Origin: Mycolicibacterium sp. GF69
GTDB lineage: Bacteria; Actinomycetota; Actinomycetes; Mycobacteriales; Mycobacteriaceae
Assembly: GCF_003284965.1 (NCBI RefSeq)
Contig: NZ_QMEW01000025.1
Location: forward strand, 1-64,000
Direction: 5' to 3'
Length of the DNA stretch: 64,000 nucleotides
Shown: positions 40,874 through 50,825 of the stretch, piece by piece
How positions within the stretch are numbered: position 1 is the first letter of the stretch
Layout: each line of letters starts with the position of its first letter
Program-made: the position numbers and the translations under genes
The notes under the pieces: generated by a model
What the model was told of the DNA's origin: nothing
Seen by the model: the letters and a program-made list of their open reading frames with translations, nothing else
Databases searched by the model: none

Positions 40874-41947
40874 CTAAAAGCGCGGGTGCCGGCCCACGAG
40901 TTTGGCTCGGGGGCTGTCCTTACCGCCTTTCCTGACCGTTCCCAGGGTCCAGCAGTTCAGGTGACGCGCGGTCAGAATCGCCAGGGCGCGGTCGGTGTCC
41001 TCGGGTGCGACGACGGCCACCATGCCGACGCCCATGTTGAAGGTTCGCTCCATCTCGAGGCGTTCGATCCGGCCGCGCTGGCCGATCATTCCGAACACCG
41101 GAGCGGGCGTCCAAGTGCCGCGGTCGATTTCGGCGACCAACCCGTGCGGTACGACGCGTTCGAGGTTGCCGGCCAACCCGCCGCCGGTGACGTGGCAGAA
41201 CGTCCGGACCTGCGTTTCGGCCGCCAGCGCCAGGCAGTCCTTGGCGTAGATGCGGGTGGGCTCCAGTAGTTCTTCGCCCAGCGTGCGGCCGAACTCCTCG
41301 ACGTGTCCCGCCAGGTTCATCCGGTCGATCTCCAGCAGTACCTTGCGGGCCAGCGAATAGCCGTTGGAGTGCAGCCCTGTCGAGGCCATCGCGATCAGCA
41401 CGTCGCCGGGCTTGACCCGGTCCGGGCCGAGCACGTCGTCGGCCTCGACGATGCCGACCCCGGTGGCCGATATGTCGTAGTGGTCGGGGGCCATCAGGCC
41501 GGGGTGCTCGGCCGTCTCACCGCCGAGCAGCGCACACCCGGCCTGCAGGCAGCCGTTGGCGATGCCGGCCACCAGTTCGCTGATGCGCTCGGGGACGGTG
41601 CGCCCGACGGCGATGTAGTCCTGCAGGAACAGTGGTTCGGCGCCGCACACCACCAGGTCGTCGACGACCATCGCGACCAGGTCGATTCCGACCGTGTCGT
41701 GCTTGTCCATGGCCTGGGCGACTGCCAGCTTGGTGCCGACTCCGTCAGTGGACGAGGCCAGCACGGGTTCCCGGTAGCCGCCGCGCAGCGCGAAGAGCCC
41801 GGCAAAGCCGCCGATGCCGCCGCGCACCTCGGGTCGGGTCGCCTTCGCGGCGAGCGGTTTGAGAAGTTCGACGGCACGGTCACCGGCTTCGATGTCGACC
41901 CCGGCCGACGCGTAGGAGATGCCGGCAGGTTCGGCGCGTTCGGTCAT
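40874..41947 (-). CDS. purM: Phosphoribosylformylglycinamidine cyclo-ligase
   Basis: 357 aa, AIR synthetase, fifth step of purine synthesis. ATP- and substrate-binding segments VLASSTDGVGTKLAVAQAMD, VVDDLVVCGAEPLFLQDYIA and the Gly-rich CHVTGGGLAGNLERVVP are intact. It starts MTERAEPAGISYASAGVDIE at ATG 41947. purF lies 1 kb away on the same strand with a broken epimerase gene between. Confidence 0.95.
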   Translation of the reverse strand: MTERAEPAGISYASAGVDIEAGDRAVELLKPLAAKATRPEVRGGIGGFAGLFALRGGYREPVLASSTDGVGTKLAVAQAMDKHDTVGIDLVAMVVDDLVVCGAEPLFLQDYIAVGRTVPERISELVAGIANGCLQAGCALLGGETAEHPGLMAPDHYDISATGVGIVEADDVLGPDRVKPGDVLIAMASTGLHSNGYSLARKVLLEIDRMNLAGHVEEFGRTLGEELLEPTRIYAKDCLALAAETQVRTFCHVTGGGLAGNLERVVPHGLVAEIDRGTWTPAPVFGMIGQRGRIERLEMERTFNMGVGMVAVVAPEDTDRALAILTARHLNCWTLGTVRKGGKDSPRAKLVGRHPRF

Positions 41948-42040
41948 CGCGGTAAAGGCTACCGGTGTTCGCCGCGCCACGGTAACCGCCTTTGCCCTGT
42001 TGCGGGTTTGCCCGACGCTCAAATCGGCGACTCCGACGGG

Positions 42041-42996
42041 GTGAGTGAAGCGATTCGTTGTCTGGTGACGGGAGCGACCGGCTACATCGGTGGCCGGTTG
42101 GTGCCCGCTCTTCTCGATCGCGGCCACGCGGTGCGCGCTCTGGCGCGGAATCCAGACAAGCTCGACGGCGTGCCGTGGCGCGATCGGGTCGAGGTGGCGC
42201 GGGGGACCTCGGCGATGCGGATTCACTCCGCGGCGCGTTCGAGGACACCGACGTCGTCTACTACCTGGTGCACTCGATGGGCACCTCCGCCGACTTCGTG
42301 GAGGAGGAAATGCGCTCGGCCCGCAACGTGGTCGCGGCCGCACGCGATGCAGGGGTCCGGCGGTTGGTGTACCTGGGCGGCCTGCACCCGTCCGGCGCCG
42401 AGTTGTCTCCCCATCTGAAGTCGCGCGCGGCCGTCGGCGACATCCTCGTCGAGTCCGGCATCGAGACGGTGGTGCTGCAAGCCGGGATCGTGATCGGGGC
42501 GGGTTCGGCGTCGTTCGAGATGATCCGGCACCTGACGAACCGCCTGCCGGTGATGACGACGCCGAAATGGGTGCACAACAAAATCCAGCCGATCGCGATC
42601 GACGACGCGTTGTACTACCTGGCCTCGGCCGCTACGGCTCCGGTGCCGGAATCGCACACATGGGATATCGGCGGGCCCGACGTATTCGAGTACGGCGAGG
42701 CGATGCAGGTCTACGCCGACGTGGCCGGTCTGCGCAGACGGCTGGTGGTCGCCTTGCCCTGGCTCACACCGAAAATCGCGAGCTGGTGGATCGGGCTGGT
42801 CACCCCGCTGCCCGGGGCGCTCGCGCGTCCGCTCGTGGAATCGCTGGAGTGCGAAGCCGTCATGGCCAACCACGACATCGACGACGTGATCAGCCCGCCG
42901 GACGGCGGCCTCACCGATTACCGGGAGGCGGTCCGCAACGCGATGCAGCGCGGCCCGTTACCCAGCGATCCGGACTGGGCGCACGTCGGACGGTAA
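42041..42996 (+). pseudogene. NAD(P)-binding epimerase-like gene with a frameshift
   Basis: The first part from GTG 42041 reads CLVTGATGYIGGRLVPALLD and DRVEVARG; the rest of the protein (DLGDADSLRGAFEDTDVVYY to the stop 42996) is in another frame. The frames join at a run of five G (42201-42205); six G would restore one protein of 318 aa. The interrupted product is an atypical SDR with NAD-binding GATGYIGG and a C-terminal membrane-like region near LPWLTPKIASWWIGLVTPLP. Either a real loss, a phase-variable tract or a sequencing error in a homopolymer. It is convergent with purF. Confidence 0.85.
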
Positions 42997-43009
42997 TGAC
43001 GGTCGGCAG

Positions 43010-44533
43010 TTACGGTCGACGGAGCGCCGACGCGTTGTCGTTGTCGGGCTGCAGCGGGATACCGGTCTTGGCGGCCGTCGCAAGCATGTGTTCGATCACG
43101 TTCTTGCCCAACGCCGATTCACCCGGCAACTCGATCGGATAGTTGCCGTCGAAACACGCGCTACACAACCGGGAGGCGGGCTGTTCGGTCGCCGCGATCA
43201 TGCCCCGCTTCGAGATGTAGCCGAGGGTGTCGGCACCGATGGCGTGGCGCACCGCCTCGAGCATCTCGTCCTCGTTGTCGACGGCGTTGGCGATGAGCTC
43301 GGCGGGCGTCGCGAAATCGATGCCGTAGAAGCACGGCCACTTCACCGGTGGCGATGCGATGCGGACGTGCACCTCGACGGCACCTGCCTCGCGCAACATC
43401 CGGATCAGCGCGCGCTGGGTGTTGCCGCGCACGATCGAGTCGTCAACGACGATCAGCCGCTTACCGCGGATGACCTCCTTGAGCGGGTTGAGCTTGAGGC
43501 GGATACCGAGTTGGCGAATGGTCTGGGAGGGCTGGATGAACGTGCGACCCACGTAGGCGTTCTTCATCAAACCCTGGCCGTAGGGGATGCCGGACTCCTG
43601 CGCGTAACCGACCGCGGCGGGGGTTCCCGACTCGGGCACGCCGATCACCAGATCGGCGTCGACGGGCATTTCCCTGGCCAGTCGGCGGCCGATATCGACG
43701 CGCGTCGCGTGCACCGACCGCCCCGCGAGCATGCTGTCCGGCCGGGCCAGGTAGACGTATTCGAAGACGCAGCCCTTGGGTTCGGGGCTGGCGAAGCGGG
43801 TGGAGCGGACCCCGTCGGCATCGATCGCCAGCAGCTCACCGGGTTCGATGTCGCGGACGAACGAGGCGCCGACGATGTCGAGCGCCGCGGTCTCGGACGC
43901 GACGACCCAGCCGCGGTCCAACCGCCCCAACGCCAACGGTCGCACCCCGTACGGGTCGCGGGCCGCGTACAGGGTGTTCTCGTCCATCCAGGTCAGGCAG
44001 AACGCGCCGCGCACGGTGGGCAGCAGTTCGAGTGCGGCCTGCTCCAGCGTCGAATCGGCCGCGCCGTGTGCGAGCAGGGCGCCGAGGATGTCGGAGTCGG
44101 TGGTGGCCGCCGGGGCGCCCCTGGTGCCCAGTAATCCGGCCTCGCGGGCGCGGCCGGCCAGCTCAGCGGCGTTGACGAGGTTGCCGTTGTGTCCCAGCGC
44201 GACGCCGGTGCCTGCCGAGGTGTTGCGAAACACCGGCTGGGCGTTTTCCCACGTCGTCGAACCGGTGGTCGAGTAGCGACAGTGCCCGATCGCGACGTGG
44301 CCCTCCATCGCGGCCAGCGTCTGCTCGTCGAACACCTGGCTGACCAGGCCCAGATCCTTGAAGACCAGCACCTGCGAGCCGTCGGCCACGGCGATCCCCG
44401 CCGCTTCCTGACCGCGGTGCTGAAGCGCGTACAGGCCGTAGTAGGTGAGCTTGGCGACCTCTTCACCCGGCGCCCACACGCCGAATACGCCACACTCTTC
44501 GCGGGGTTCAGGATCGGTCTGCGGGCCGGTCAC
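43010..44533 (-). CDS. purF: Amidophosphoribosyltransferase
   Basis: 507 aa, first committed purine step. A short propeptide precedes the nucleophile Cys in EECGVFGVWAP near 14, then the Ntn-glutaminase domain (CRYSTTG; GHNGNLVNA) and the phosphoribosyl-transferase domain with RLIVVDDSIVRGNTQRALI near 350. Start GTG 44533. Confidence 0.95.
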   Translation of the reverse strand: MTGPQTDPEPREECGVFGVWAPGEEVAKLTYYGLYALQHRGQEAAGIAVADGSQVLVFKDLGLVSQVFDEQTLAAMEGHVAIGHCRYSTTGSTTWENAQPVFRNTSAGTGVALGHNGNLVNAAELAGRAREAGLLGTRGAPAATTDSDILGALLAHGAADSTLEQAALELLPTVRGAFCLTWMDENTLYAARDPYGVRPLALGRLDRGWVVASETAALDIVGASFVRDIEPGELLAIDADGVRSTRFASPEPKGCVFEYVYLARPDSMLAGRSVHATRVDIGRRLAREMPVDADLVIGVPESGTPAAVGYAQESGIPYGQGLMKNAYVGRTFIQPSQTIRQLGIRLKLNPLKEVIRGKRLIVVDDSIVRGNTQRALIRMLREAGAVEVHVRIASPPVKWPCFYGIDFATPAELIANAVDNEDEMLEAVRHAIGADTLGYISKRGMIAATEQPASRLCSACFDGNYPIELPGESALGKNVIEHMLATAAKTGIPLQPDNDNASALRRP

Positions 44534-44560
44534 GATATGGCTGCTCCCAGGGCGGAATGG

Positions 44561-44579
44561 GTAGACCGCCTCAGTCTAC
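44561..44579. promoter_or_regulatory. Inverted repeat upstream of purF
   Basis: GTAGAC-CGCCTCA-GTCTAC, perfect 6-bp arms, 28 bp upstream of the purF start in the 184-bp divergent region. It could be a regulatory site for purF or the divergent membrane gene. No other promoter element was clear. Confidence 0.35.
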
Positions 44580-44717
44580 GTACATCGGAGGGCAGTAACG
44601 ACGTTGCGGGGCGTGTCTTGGAACACGTACCGTCACTATTTCACTTTTCAACATCTTGCCCGACGGAGGCCGCAGCATGGCGTCTCGACGGTCAACGGAC
44701 GACTGGTGGGAGCAACC

Positions 44718-46064
44718 GTGACCACGACCGATGTGGGCGATGTCGAACGCGAAATCGACCGGGGCACCGGCGTTGTGGGGCAGCGTTCCTGGACGCGTCC
44801 CTGGCGGTTGCCCACACGCATCGCCTTCCGCTTCTCCTTCGTCTATTTCGGGCTGTTCTGCCTGTGGTTCGCCCAGATGACCTTCGCGTTCACCGGCTTC
44901 ATCGGCCAGTGGCTGCCCGATGACGCGGTCATGTGGCAGACGATCGCGCTCGCCCCGGTGGCGCGGTGGGTCGGCCAGCACCTGTTCGGGGTGGACGCGG
45001 TGCTGCATGTGGACTCGGGCAGCGGCGACCAAGCGGCCATTTGGGTGCTGGTGTTCTGCGGGCTGGTGGTGGCCGTCGGCGCCACCGCGCTGTGGTCGGT
45101 GATCGATCGACGTCGCAGCTCCTACCCGCGCCTGGCCGCGTGGTTCTTCGTATTCCTGCGGCTCTTCCTCGGCGGCCAGATGTTGTTCTATGGATTCGCC
45201 AAGGTGATCCCGACCCAGATGCCCGCACCGCCGCTGTCGGCGTTGTTGCAGGCATACGGCGACCTCAGCCCCGCCTCGGTGCTGTGGCTGCAGGTCGGCA
45301 GCTCCTACCCATACGAGATCTTCCTCGGCACGGTCGAAGTCGTCGCCGGGATGCTGCTGTTCGTCCCGCGCACCGCGACCCTGGGCGCCGTGCTGAGCCT
45401 GCTGGGCATGGGGCAGGTCTTCGTACTCAACATGACCTTCGACGTCCCAGTGAAGATCCTGTCCTTTCACCTGATGTTGATGAGCCTCGTGCTGCTGGCC
45501 CCGCACTCGCGGCGCCTCGCAGATGTATTCGTGCTGCACCGCACGCCTGAGCCCGTGACGTATCCGCCCCTGTTCTCCGCCCCACGGGCGAACCGGATCG
45601 CGGCGGCGGCGCAGGTCCTGCTGGGCGTCTGGGTGCTGGTCGGTTGCGCGGTGCTCAATTGGCAGGGCTGGTACGAATATGGCGGTGGCCGCGCCAAGTC
45701 CGTGGCGTACGGCATTTGGTCGGTCACAGAGTTTCGCGTCGACGGCGCGCAGCGCCCACCGATGACCACTGACCCGCAGCGCTGGCACCGCGTTGTCTTC
45801 GACCAGCCCAACCTGTTGACGTATCAGCGGATGGACGGCGAGTTGGTGCCGGTGCCGGCACATTTCGACCTCACGGCAGAAACTCTCGAACTCCCTGGAA
45901 CGGCCACGTTCACCGTCGAACGACCCAGTCCGGACCAGTTGCGTCTCGGCGGGCACCTCGACGGCAGGCCGGTCACCATGTCGTTGCAGCGGATGGAGTT
46001 GAACAGCTTCACGCTGCGCAACCGCGGCTTCATTTGGGTTCAGGACTATCCGTACTTCCGGTAA
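44718..46064 (+). CDS. Multi-pass membrane protein (DoxX/HTTM-like)
   Basis: 448 aa from GTG 44718 behind GGGAG. About six transmembrane segments between residues 40 and 310 (SFVYFGLFCLWFAQMTFAFT; LFLGGQMLFYGFAKVIP; ILSFHLMLMSLVLLAP), then a soluble C-terminal domain of about 135 residues rich in beta strands ending WVQDYPYFR. FYGFAKVIP is the DoxX-type motif; HTTM (VKG-carboxylase-like) proteins share the layout. The function is unknown. Confidence 0.7.
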   Translation: MTTTDVGDVEREIDRGTGVVGQRSWTRPWRLPTRIAFRFSFVYFGLFCLWFAQMTFAFTGFIGQWLPDDAVMWQTIALAPVARWVGQHLFGVDAVLHVDSGSGDQAAIWVLVFCGLVVAVGATALWSVIDRRRSSYPRLAAWFFVFLRLFLGGQMLFYGFAKVIPTQMPAPPLSALLQAYGDLSPASVLWLQVGSSYPYEIFLGTVEVVAGMLLFVPRTATLGAVLSLLGMGQVFVLNMTFDVPVKILSFHLMLMSLVLLAPHSRRLADVFVLHRTPEPVTYPPLFSAPRANRIAAAAQVLLGVWVLVGCAVLNWQGWYEYGGGRAKSVAYGIWSVTEFRVDGAQRPPMTTDPQRWHRVVFDQPNLLTYQRMDGELVPVPAHFDLTAETLELPGTATFTVERPSPDQLRLGGHLDGRPVTMSLQRMELNSFTLRNRGFIWVQDYPYFR

Positions 46065-46067
46065 ACG

Positions 46068-46460
46068 TCACTGATCGGGTCGCACCACCGGCAGCCAGTC
46101 GGCGATAGCACCGGCGCGCGCCCCCGACAAGTGGAGAGTTCCACTCGCGGCGGCATCGGCCACGGTGGTCAGCCCGGTAGCCAGCAGCAGCCAGGTCCGC
46201 GGATCGGTCTCGGCCACGTTGGGCGGGTTGCCGCGCCGGTGCACGGGACCGGCGATGCACTGCACGGCGATGAACGGCGGCACGCGGACCTCGACGCTGG
46301 AGCCCGGCGCCGCCGCGGCGAGTGTGCGGGCCGTCAACCGAACCGCCTCGGCAAGTTCGGTTCTGGTCGGTGGGGGTCGCCGTTCATCGTGTAGCCAGTC
46401 GGCCAGCGCCGCGACCGCGGCGCGGGTCTTCACCGGATCGGCAGTACTGCGAGCAGCCAT
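46068..46460 (-). CDS. Sterol-carrier-family protein
   Basis: 130 aa. The mycobacterial sterol carrier family pattern, with VEVRVPPFIAVQCI and HRRGNPPNVAETDPRTWLLL, by order Rv0807. A lipid-binding role is inferred. It starts at ATG 46460, 16 bp from the divergent MceA gene. Confidence 0.75.
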   Translation of the reverse strand: MAARSTADPVKTRAAVAALADWLHDERRPPPTRTELAEAVRLTARTLAAAAPGSSVEVRVPPFIAVQCIAGPVHRRGNPPNVAETDPRTWLLLATGLTTVADAAASGTLHLSGARAGAIADWLPVVRPDQ

Positions 46461-46476
46461 AATTTACTGTCTCAAA

Positions 46477-47685
46477 GTGTTCGTCGACCGCCACCAGCCG
46501 CCGTACAAGGTGGCCGGTGCGGTCTTGTCGATAATCGCCGTCTTCGCGGCGGCGCTGCTCTATCTCCAGTTCCGCGGCGATCTGACCCGTAAGACGCAGC
46601 TGACGTTGCTGGCACCGCGCGCCGGCCTGGTCGTCGAGCGGGGAGCCAAGGTGACCTACAACGGCGTCGAGATCGGGCGGGTCGGCCGAATCTCCCACGT
46701 CGACGCCGGCGGCGGACACCAGGCCGAGCTCACGCTCGAGGTCGATCCGCGCTACCTGGACCGCATTCCGGCGAACGTGACCGCCGAAATTCGTGCCACC
46801 ACGGTGTTCGGCAACAAGTACATCTCGCTCCATTCGCCCAAAGACGCGTCCGCACAACGCCTCACGGCTCGCGGGGTGATCGACGTGTCGGCGGTGACGA
46901 CCGAGTTCAACACGGTGTTCGAGACGGTCATCGCGCTCGCCGAGCAGGTCGACCCGATCAAGCTGAACCAGACGCTGGCGGCGACGGCCGATGCGCTCGC
47001 CGGGGTGGGCGGCGACCGCTTCGGCGATTCGCTGTTGAACGGCAACCGCATCCTCGACGACCTCAACGCCCGGATGCCGGCCATACGTACCGACACCAGC
47101 GCGCTGGCTGACCTCGCCGAGGTGTACGCCGACGCGTCCCCCGACCTGTGGGACGGCCTGCGGGACGCGGTCACGTCCGCGCGCACGTTCAACGACCAGC
47201 GCTCCAACGTCGACGCCGCCCTGATGGGCGCGCTCGGCTTCGCCGAGGCGGGAGCCGACACCTTCGAACGCGCCGGGCCGTATCTGGTTCGGGGCGCCGC
47301 CGATCTGGTTCCGACGGCCCAGCTGTTCGACTACCACAGCCCGGCGATGTTCTGCACGATCCAGAACTACCACGACGTTCAAAAGCGGGTCGCGAAAACG
47401 TTGGGCGGCAACGGGTATTCACTGACCGGCGGCGGAGGCGTCCTGGCCGGGGCCGGCAATCCGTACATCTACCCGGACAACCTGCCGCGGGTCAACGCCA
47501 CCGGCGGCCCGGAAGGCCGACCGGGCTGTTGGCAGGACATCACCCGCGACCTGTACCCGGCGCCGTATCTGGTGATGGACACCGGCGCCAGCATCGCCCC
47601 CTACAACCATGCCGAACTCGGTCAGCCGCTGTTCATCGAGTACGTGTGGGGCCGTCAGGTCGGCGAACTCACGATCAACCCGTGA
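46477..47685 (+). CDS. Orphan MceA-like protein
   Basis: 402 aa. An N-terminal transmembrane anchor (VAGAVLSIIAVFAAALLYLQ) leads to the MCE/MlaD domain (TQLTLLAPRAGLVVERGAKV; YNGVEIGRVGRI; ATTVFGNKYISL) and a helical Mce region to residue 300, ending with a Cys/aromatic-rich tail (NPYIYPDNL). Mce proteins carry lipids or sterols across the envelope, normally as six-gene operons with YrbE permeases; none is near, so this is an orphan. The start GTG 46477 is 16 bp from the divergent sterol-carrier gene. Confidence 0.85.
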   Translation: MFVDRHQPPYKVAGAVLSIIAVFAAALLYLQFRGDLTRKTQLTLLAPRAGLVVERGAKVTYNGVEIGRVGRISHVDAGGGHQAELTLEVDPRYLDRIPANVTAEIRATTVFGNKYISLHSPKDASAQRLTARGVIDVSAVTTEFNTVFETVIALAEQVDPIKLNQTLAATADALAGVGGDRFGDSLLNGNRILDDLNARMPAIRTDTSALADLAEVYADASPDLWDGLRDAVTSARTFNDQRSNVDAALMGALGFAEAGADTFERAGPYLVRGAADLVPTAQLFDYHSPAMFCTIQNYHDVQKRVAKTLGGNGYSLTGGGGVLAGAGNPYIYPDNLPRVNATGGPEGRPGCWQDITRDLYPAPYLVMDTGASIAPYNHAELGQPLFIEYVWGRQVGELTINP

Positions 47686-47689
47686 GTCG

Positions 47690-48481
47690 TCAGTCGGGCA
47701 GACCGAACAGTTTGACCACACCGTGGTCGCGACCGGCGGTGTAGCCGCCGTCGACCGCGATCGCCTGACCGGTCACGAACGACGCGTCGAGGGACACGAG
47801 AAACGCTGCCACCGAAGCGATCTCATCAGGCCTGCCGCGCCGTTGCAGCGCATGCTCCTCGGTGATGGAACGCAGCGGGTCCGCCATCCCCTCCAGACCC
47901 ATCACACTGTCCAGCATCGGGGTGTCGATGAAGCCGGGGCAGATCGCGTTCGCGCGGATACCGCTCGGGCCGTAGTCGAGCGCGATGTTCTTGGTCAGCA
48001 GCACGACACCGCCCTTGGCGGCGTTGTAGCTGCTGCCGCCTGCCGTGCCCTCCAAACCTTCGACGCTGGCCAGGGTGACGATCGACCCGCGCTCGCCCGC
48101 CACCCGCGGTTGCTCGATCATCCTGCCCACCGCGGCCTTGGCCACCAGGAATGTTCCAGTGAGGTTGACCGCGATGACGCGGTCCCACTCGGCGCGGTCG
48201 AGCAGGTGCACCGGTCCGCCGCCGGCCACCCCGGCCGAGTGCACGACGCCGTCGATGCGACCGCTCACCGCGGCGAACACCGAGGAAACGGCGGCCTCGT
48301 CGGTGATGTCGGCGGTGACGAACTCGAACCGCTCGCCGAGGTCCTCGGACGGTTCGGTCAGGTCCGCGCCGATCACGGTGCCGCCCTCGGCGAGGAGGCG
48401 CCGGGCGGTGGCCAATCCGATGCCCGATGCCGCGCCGGTGACGACGAAGGTACGCGAACGCGCGCGCTCGGCTGTGCTCAT
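47690..48481 (-). CDS. Short-chain dehydrogenase/reductase
   Basis: 263 aa. VVTGAASGIGLATARRLLAE near 13, SSYNAAKGGVVLLTK for the Tyr-x3-Lys active site near 150, and the end AVDGGYTAG. ATG 48481 overlaps the CPBP gene stop by 4 bases. Last gene of the purL chain. Substrate unknown. Confidence 0.88.
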   Translation of the reverse strand: MSTAERARSRTFVVTGAASGIGLATARRLLAEGGTVIGADLTEPSEDLGERFEFVTADITDEAAVSSVFAAVSGRIDGVVHSAGVAGGGPVHLLDRAEWDRVIAVNLTGTFLVAKAAVGRMIEQPRVAGERGSIVTLASVEGLEGTAGGSSYNAAKGGVVLLTKNIALDYGPSGIRANAICPGFIDTPMLDSVMGLEGMADPLRSITEEHALQRRGRPDEIASVAAFLVSLDASFVTGQAIAVDGGYTAGRDHGVVKLFGLPD

Positions 48482-49101
48482 GCCCGGGACTCTAGGCGCC
48501 GCTGAACCGTCACCGCCGCCAATGCCGCGGCCTCGTTGGCGGCCAGGTGGGCCAGCATCGGCGCGACGAGGCTGCCCGATCGCGCATGCAGCCAGCCGAA
48601 CGCCCAGCCGGCGACACCGGTGAAAAGGACGGTGCCCAGCACCGGGTTGCCGGTGATGCGGGCGTCCATGATGTGCCACAGCCCGAACGCCACCGACTGC
48701 ACAAGCCGTCCCCCGGCGGGCGGGAACGCGGTTTCGGCGGCGTGGCCCAGCAGCGCCCGGTAGGCGACCTCCTCGGGCCACACCGTGCCCAGCGGAATGT
48801 CGAGCGCCATCCAGCGCACCGGGTGGTCGGGCAGTTCGCGTTCGGCCATTCCGCGCCGCACCGGTGGGATTACCGTCGCCGCGGCCACCCCCAGCGCGAT
48901 CGCCGCCCCGGCGCTCAGCCCGTAGCGCAGGCCGGACCACAGCGCGGGCGGACGCAACCCCAGCGGGGGGCGCGCGAGCGCGTAGACGACGCCGCCCAGC
49001 GCGGCGTTCCACACCGGGTGGAAGCGCACCCGGGGCGCGACGAAACTCCACGCCACCAGGGCGACTGCCACCGCGGCGGCTCGAACCCGCTCCGCTGCCA
49101 T
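48478..49101 (-). CDS. CPBP-family intramembrane metalloprotease
   Basis: 207 aa, about six transmembrane segments. Active-site motifs PEEVAYRALLGH (E-E-x3-R) near 112 and FGLWHIMD near 142, with HLAANE near 187 as a third metal site. Starts at ATG 49101, one base overlapping the hydrolase stop. Related enzymes process prenylated peptides or bacteriocins; the substrate here is unknown. Confidence 0.8.
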   Translation of the reverse strand: MAAERVRAAAVAVALVAWSFVAPRVRFHPVWNAALGGVVYALARPPLGLRPPALWSGLRYGLSAGAAIALGVAAATVIPPVRRGMAERELPDHPVRWMALDIPLGTVWPEEVAYRALLGHAAETAFPPAGGRLVQSVAFGLWHIMDARITGNPVLGTVLFTGVAGWAFGWLHARSGSLVAPMLAHLAANEAAALAAVTVQRRLESRA

Positions 49102-50825
49102 CAGTATTCCGGTCCGTCCTCGGCCTCGGTCTTGGTCAGCGCGGTGCGGATCCGCTCGGTGTCCTGCGGTGTCCACCCTTGCGGCGGCGCGACCGCGACC
49201 CACCCGTCGAGCACGAGATCGCCGTAGTTGTGGCCGTGGCCACCGGGCACCGAACTCGCATTGGTCATGTCGGCGGCGACCTGCCCGAACGTCACGATCG
49301 GGTACCACCGCATGGACGCCGTGCGGTCGCGACCGGGCGGTTCGCGCAACCAGTCCGGCCGGGTGAACAACAGGTCCTGCGACCACCACACGATCGGGTC
49401 GGACGGATGCTGCAGGAACAGCACCCGGGTGCCCTCCCACGGTCGGGCGGTCGCGCGTGCGATCTCGGCGGAGTCGGTGCCCTGGGAGAACCGCACGGTG
49501 CGCCCGTTGTCGTAGCGTGGCTCGACTTCCGGAGTCCCCGGGTCGCGCCGTTCGGTGATGGCCTTCCACAGTGTGCTGGCGTTCGGCGGGCCCACCCACA
49601 GCACCGAGGAGAAGCCCATCCGGGAGATGTCGGGCAGCCATTCGAACGCGCCCTGGCCGGCCAGCGAACCCAAACTCTCCCCGTAGAGCACGAGTTTCGG
49701 GCGCCGGTCGGGCCGAAGTTGTTCCCAGCGTTGATGAATCGCATCGATCATCATGCGACCGGAAACCACCGACTTCTCCTGGTCGCCGAGGAACGAGATC
49801 CAACTCGGCAGAAACGAGTACTGCGATGCGACCAGCGCGGTGTCGCCGTTGTACATCAACTCCAGCGCGCGCGCCGCGACGGGGTTGACCCAACCGGTGC
49901 CCGTGGTGGGGATGATCACCAGCAGTTCGCGGTCGAAGGCGCCGGTGCGTTCGAGTTCGCTGAGCAGCACCGCCATCCGCTGTTCATCGGTGTCGGCCGT
50001 CTGCAGACCGACGTACACCCGGATCGGCTCCTTGGCGGGCGCATCGTTGAGTTCGGTCAACTCCTCGACGTCCGGGCCGGTGGCGACGAAATTGCGCCCC
50101 TGATAACCGAGCGTGTCCCAAGCCGCGAAAGACTCTGGGCTGCCCGACTTTTCGGGTTCGATCGGCTGGATGACGCCTGCCCTGGTGGTGGTGTTCTGCG
50201 GCTGGAACACGCGGTTCGCGCCCGCGAGGAAGCCGCGCACCAAAACGCCGTTGATCAGGGTGATGGCCAGCACGACGACGATGGCGGTGCCGATGAACAG
50301 CGCCACCTCCTCGTGCAGATGCCAGCGCCGGATGAAGAACCGCGCCATCGTCTTGATGATGTCGAGCAGCAAGCGCGCGGTGGCCACGCACACCGAGCAC
50401 ACCAGCAGTGCGACGACCAGCGTGCGCAGGTACCCGAGGGTGGCTGGGCCCTCCATGCCCATCACCGCGGAGACCTGTCGTTGCCATGCCGCGGCCGGGA
50501 TCACCATGAGCACGCTGGCCGTGACCGCCAGCACCACCGTGATGGTCTCGAGCGTCCACAACACCCGCTTCGGTGGAGGCCACCACGAGCGACGCCGTAA
50601 CACGAAACGGCGCACCATCTTTGCCAGGAATACCCCGATTCCGTAGCCGATCGCGGCGTTGATACCGCCGATCAGGCCCGCGAACAGCCAGTCGCGGGGC
50701 AGCAGTGACGGCGTCAGCGACAGGCAGAAGAACAGCGTGCCGAAAGCGATGCCGACGAAGTCGAGGCGGAGCAGGTGCCACGCCCAGACGTATACGGGGT
50801 GTCGTTGTCTGGCGTGTTCACTCAC
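49101..50825 (-). CDS. Membrane-anchored alpha/beta-hydrolase
   Basis: 574 aa. Five or so transmembrane segments in the first 220 residues (LRLDFVGIAFGTLFFCLSLT; TLVVALLVCSVCVATARLLL) precede an alpha/beta-hydrolase domain with the nucleophile elbow LYGESLGSLAGQGAFEWL (GxSxG) near 390. GTG 50825 overlaps the purL stop (GTGA). A family of actinobacterial membrane esterases of unknown substrate. Confidence 0.82.
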   Translation of the reverse strand: MSEHARQRHPVYVWAWHLLRLDFVGIAFGTLFFCLSLTPSLLPRDWLFAGLIGGINAAIGYGIGVFLAKMVRRFVLRRRSWWPPPKRVLWTLETITVVLAVTASVLMVIPAAAWQRQVSAVMGMEGPATLGYLRTLVVALLVCSVCVATARLLLDIIKTMARFFIRRWHLHEEVALFIGTAIVVVLAITLINGVLVRGFLAGANRVFQPQNTTTRAGVIQPIEPEKSGSPESFAAWDTLGYQGRNFVATGPDVEELTELNDAPAKEPIRVYVGLQTADTDEQRMAVLLSELERTGAFDRELLVIIPTTGTGWVNPVAARALELMYNGDTALVASQYSFLPSWISFLGDQEKSVVSGRMMIDAIHQRWEQLRPDRRPKLVLYGESLGSLAGQGAFEWLPDISRMGFSSVLWVGPPNASTLWKAITERRDPGTPEVEPRYDNGRTVRFSQGTDSAEIARATARPWEGTRVLFLQHPSDPIVWWSQDLLFTRPDWLREPPGRDRTASMRWYPIVTFGQVAADMTNASSVPGGHGHNYGDLVLDGWVAVAPPQGWTPQDTERIRTALTKTEAEDGPEY

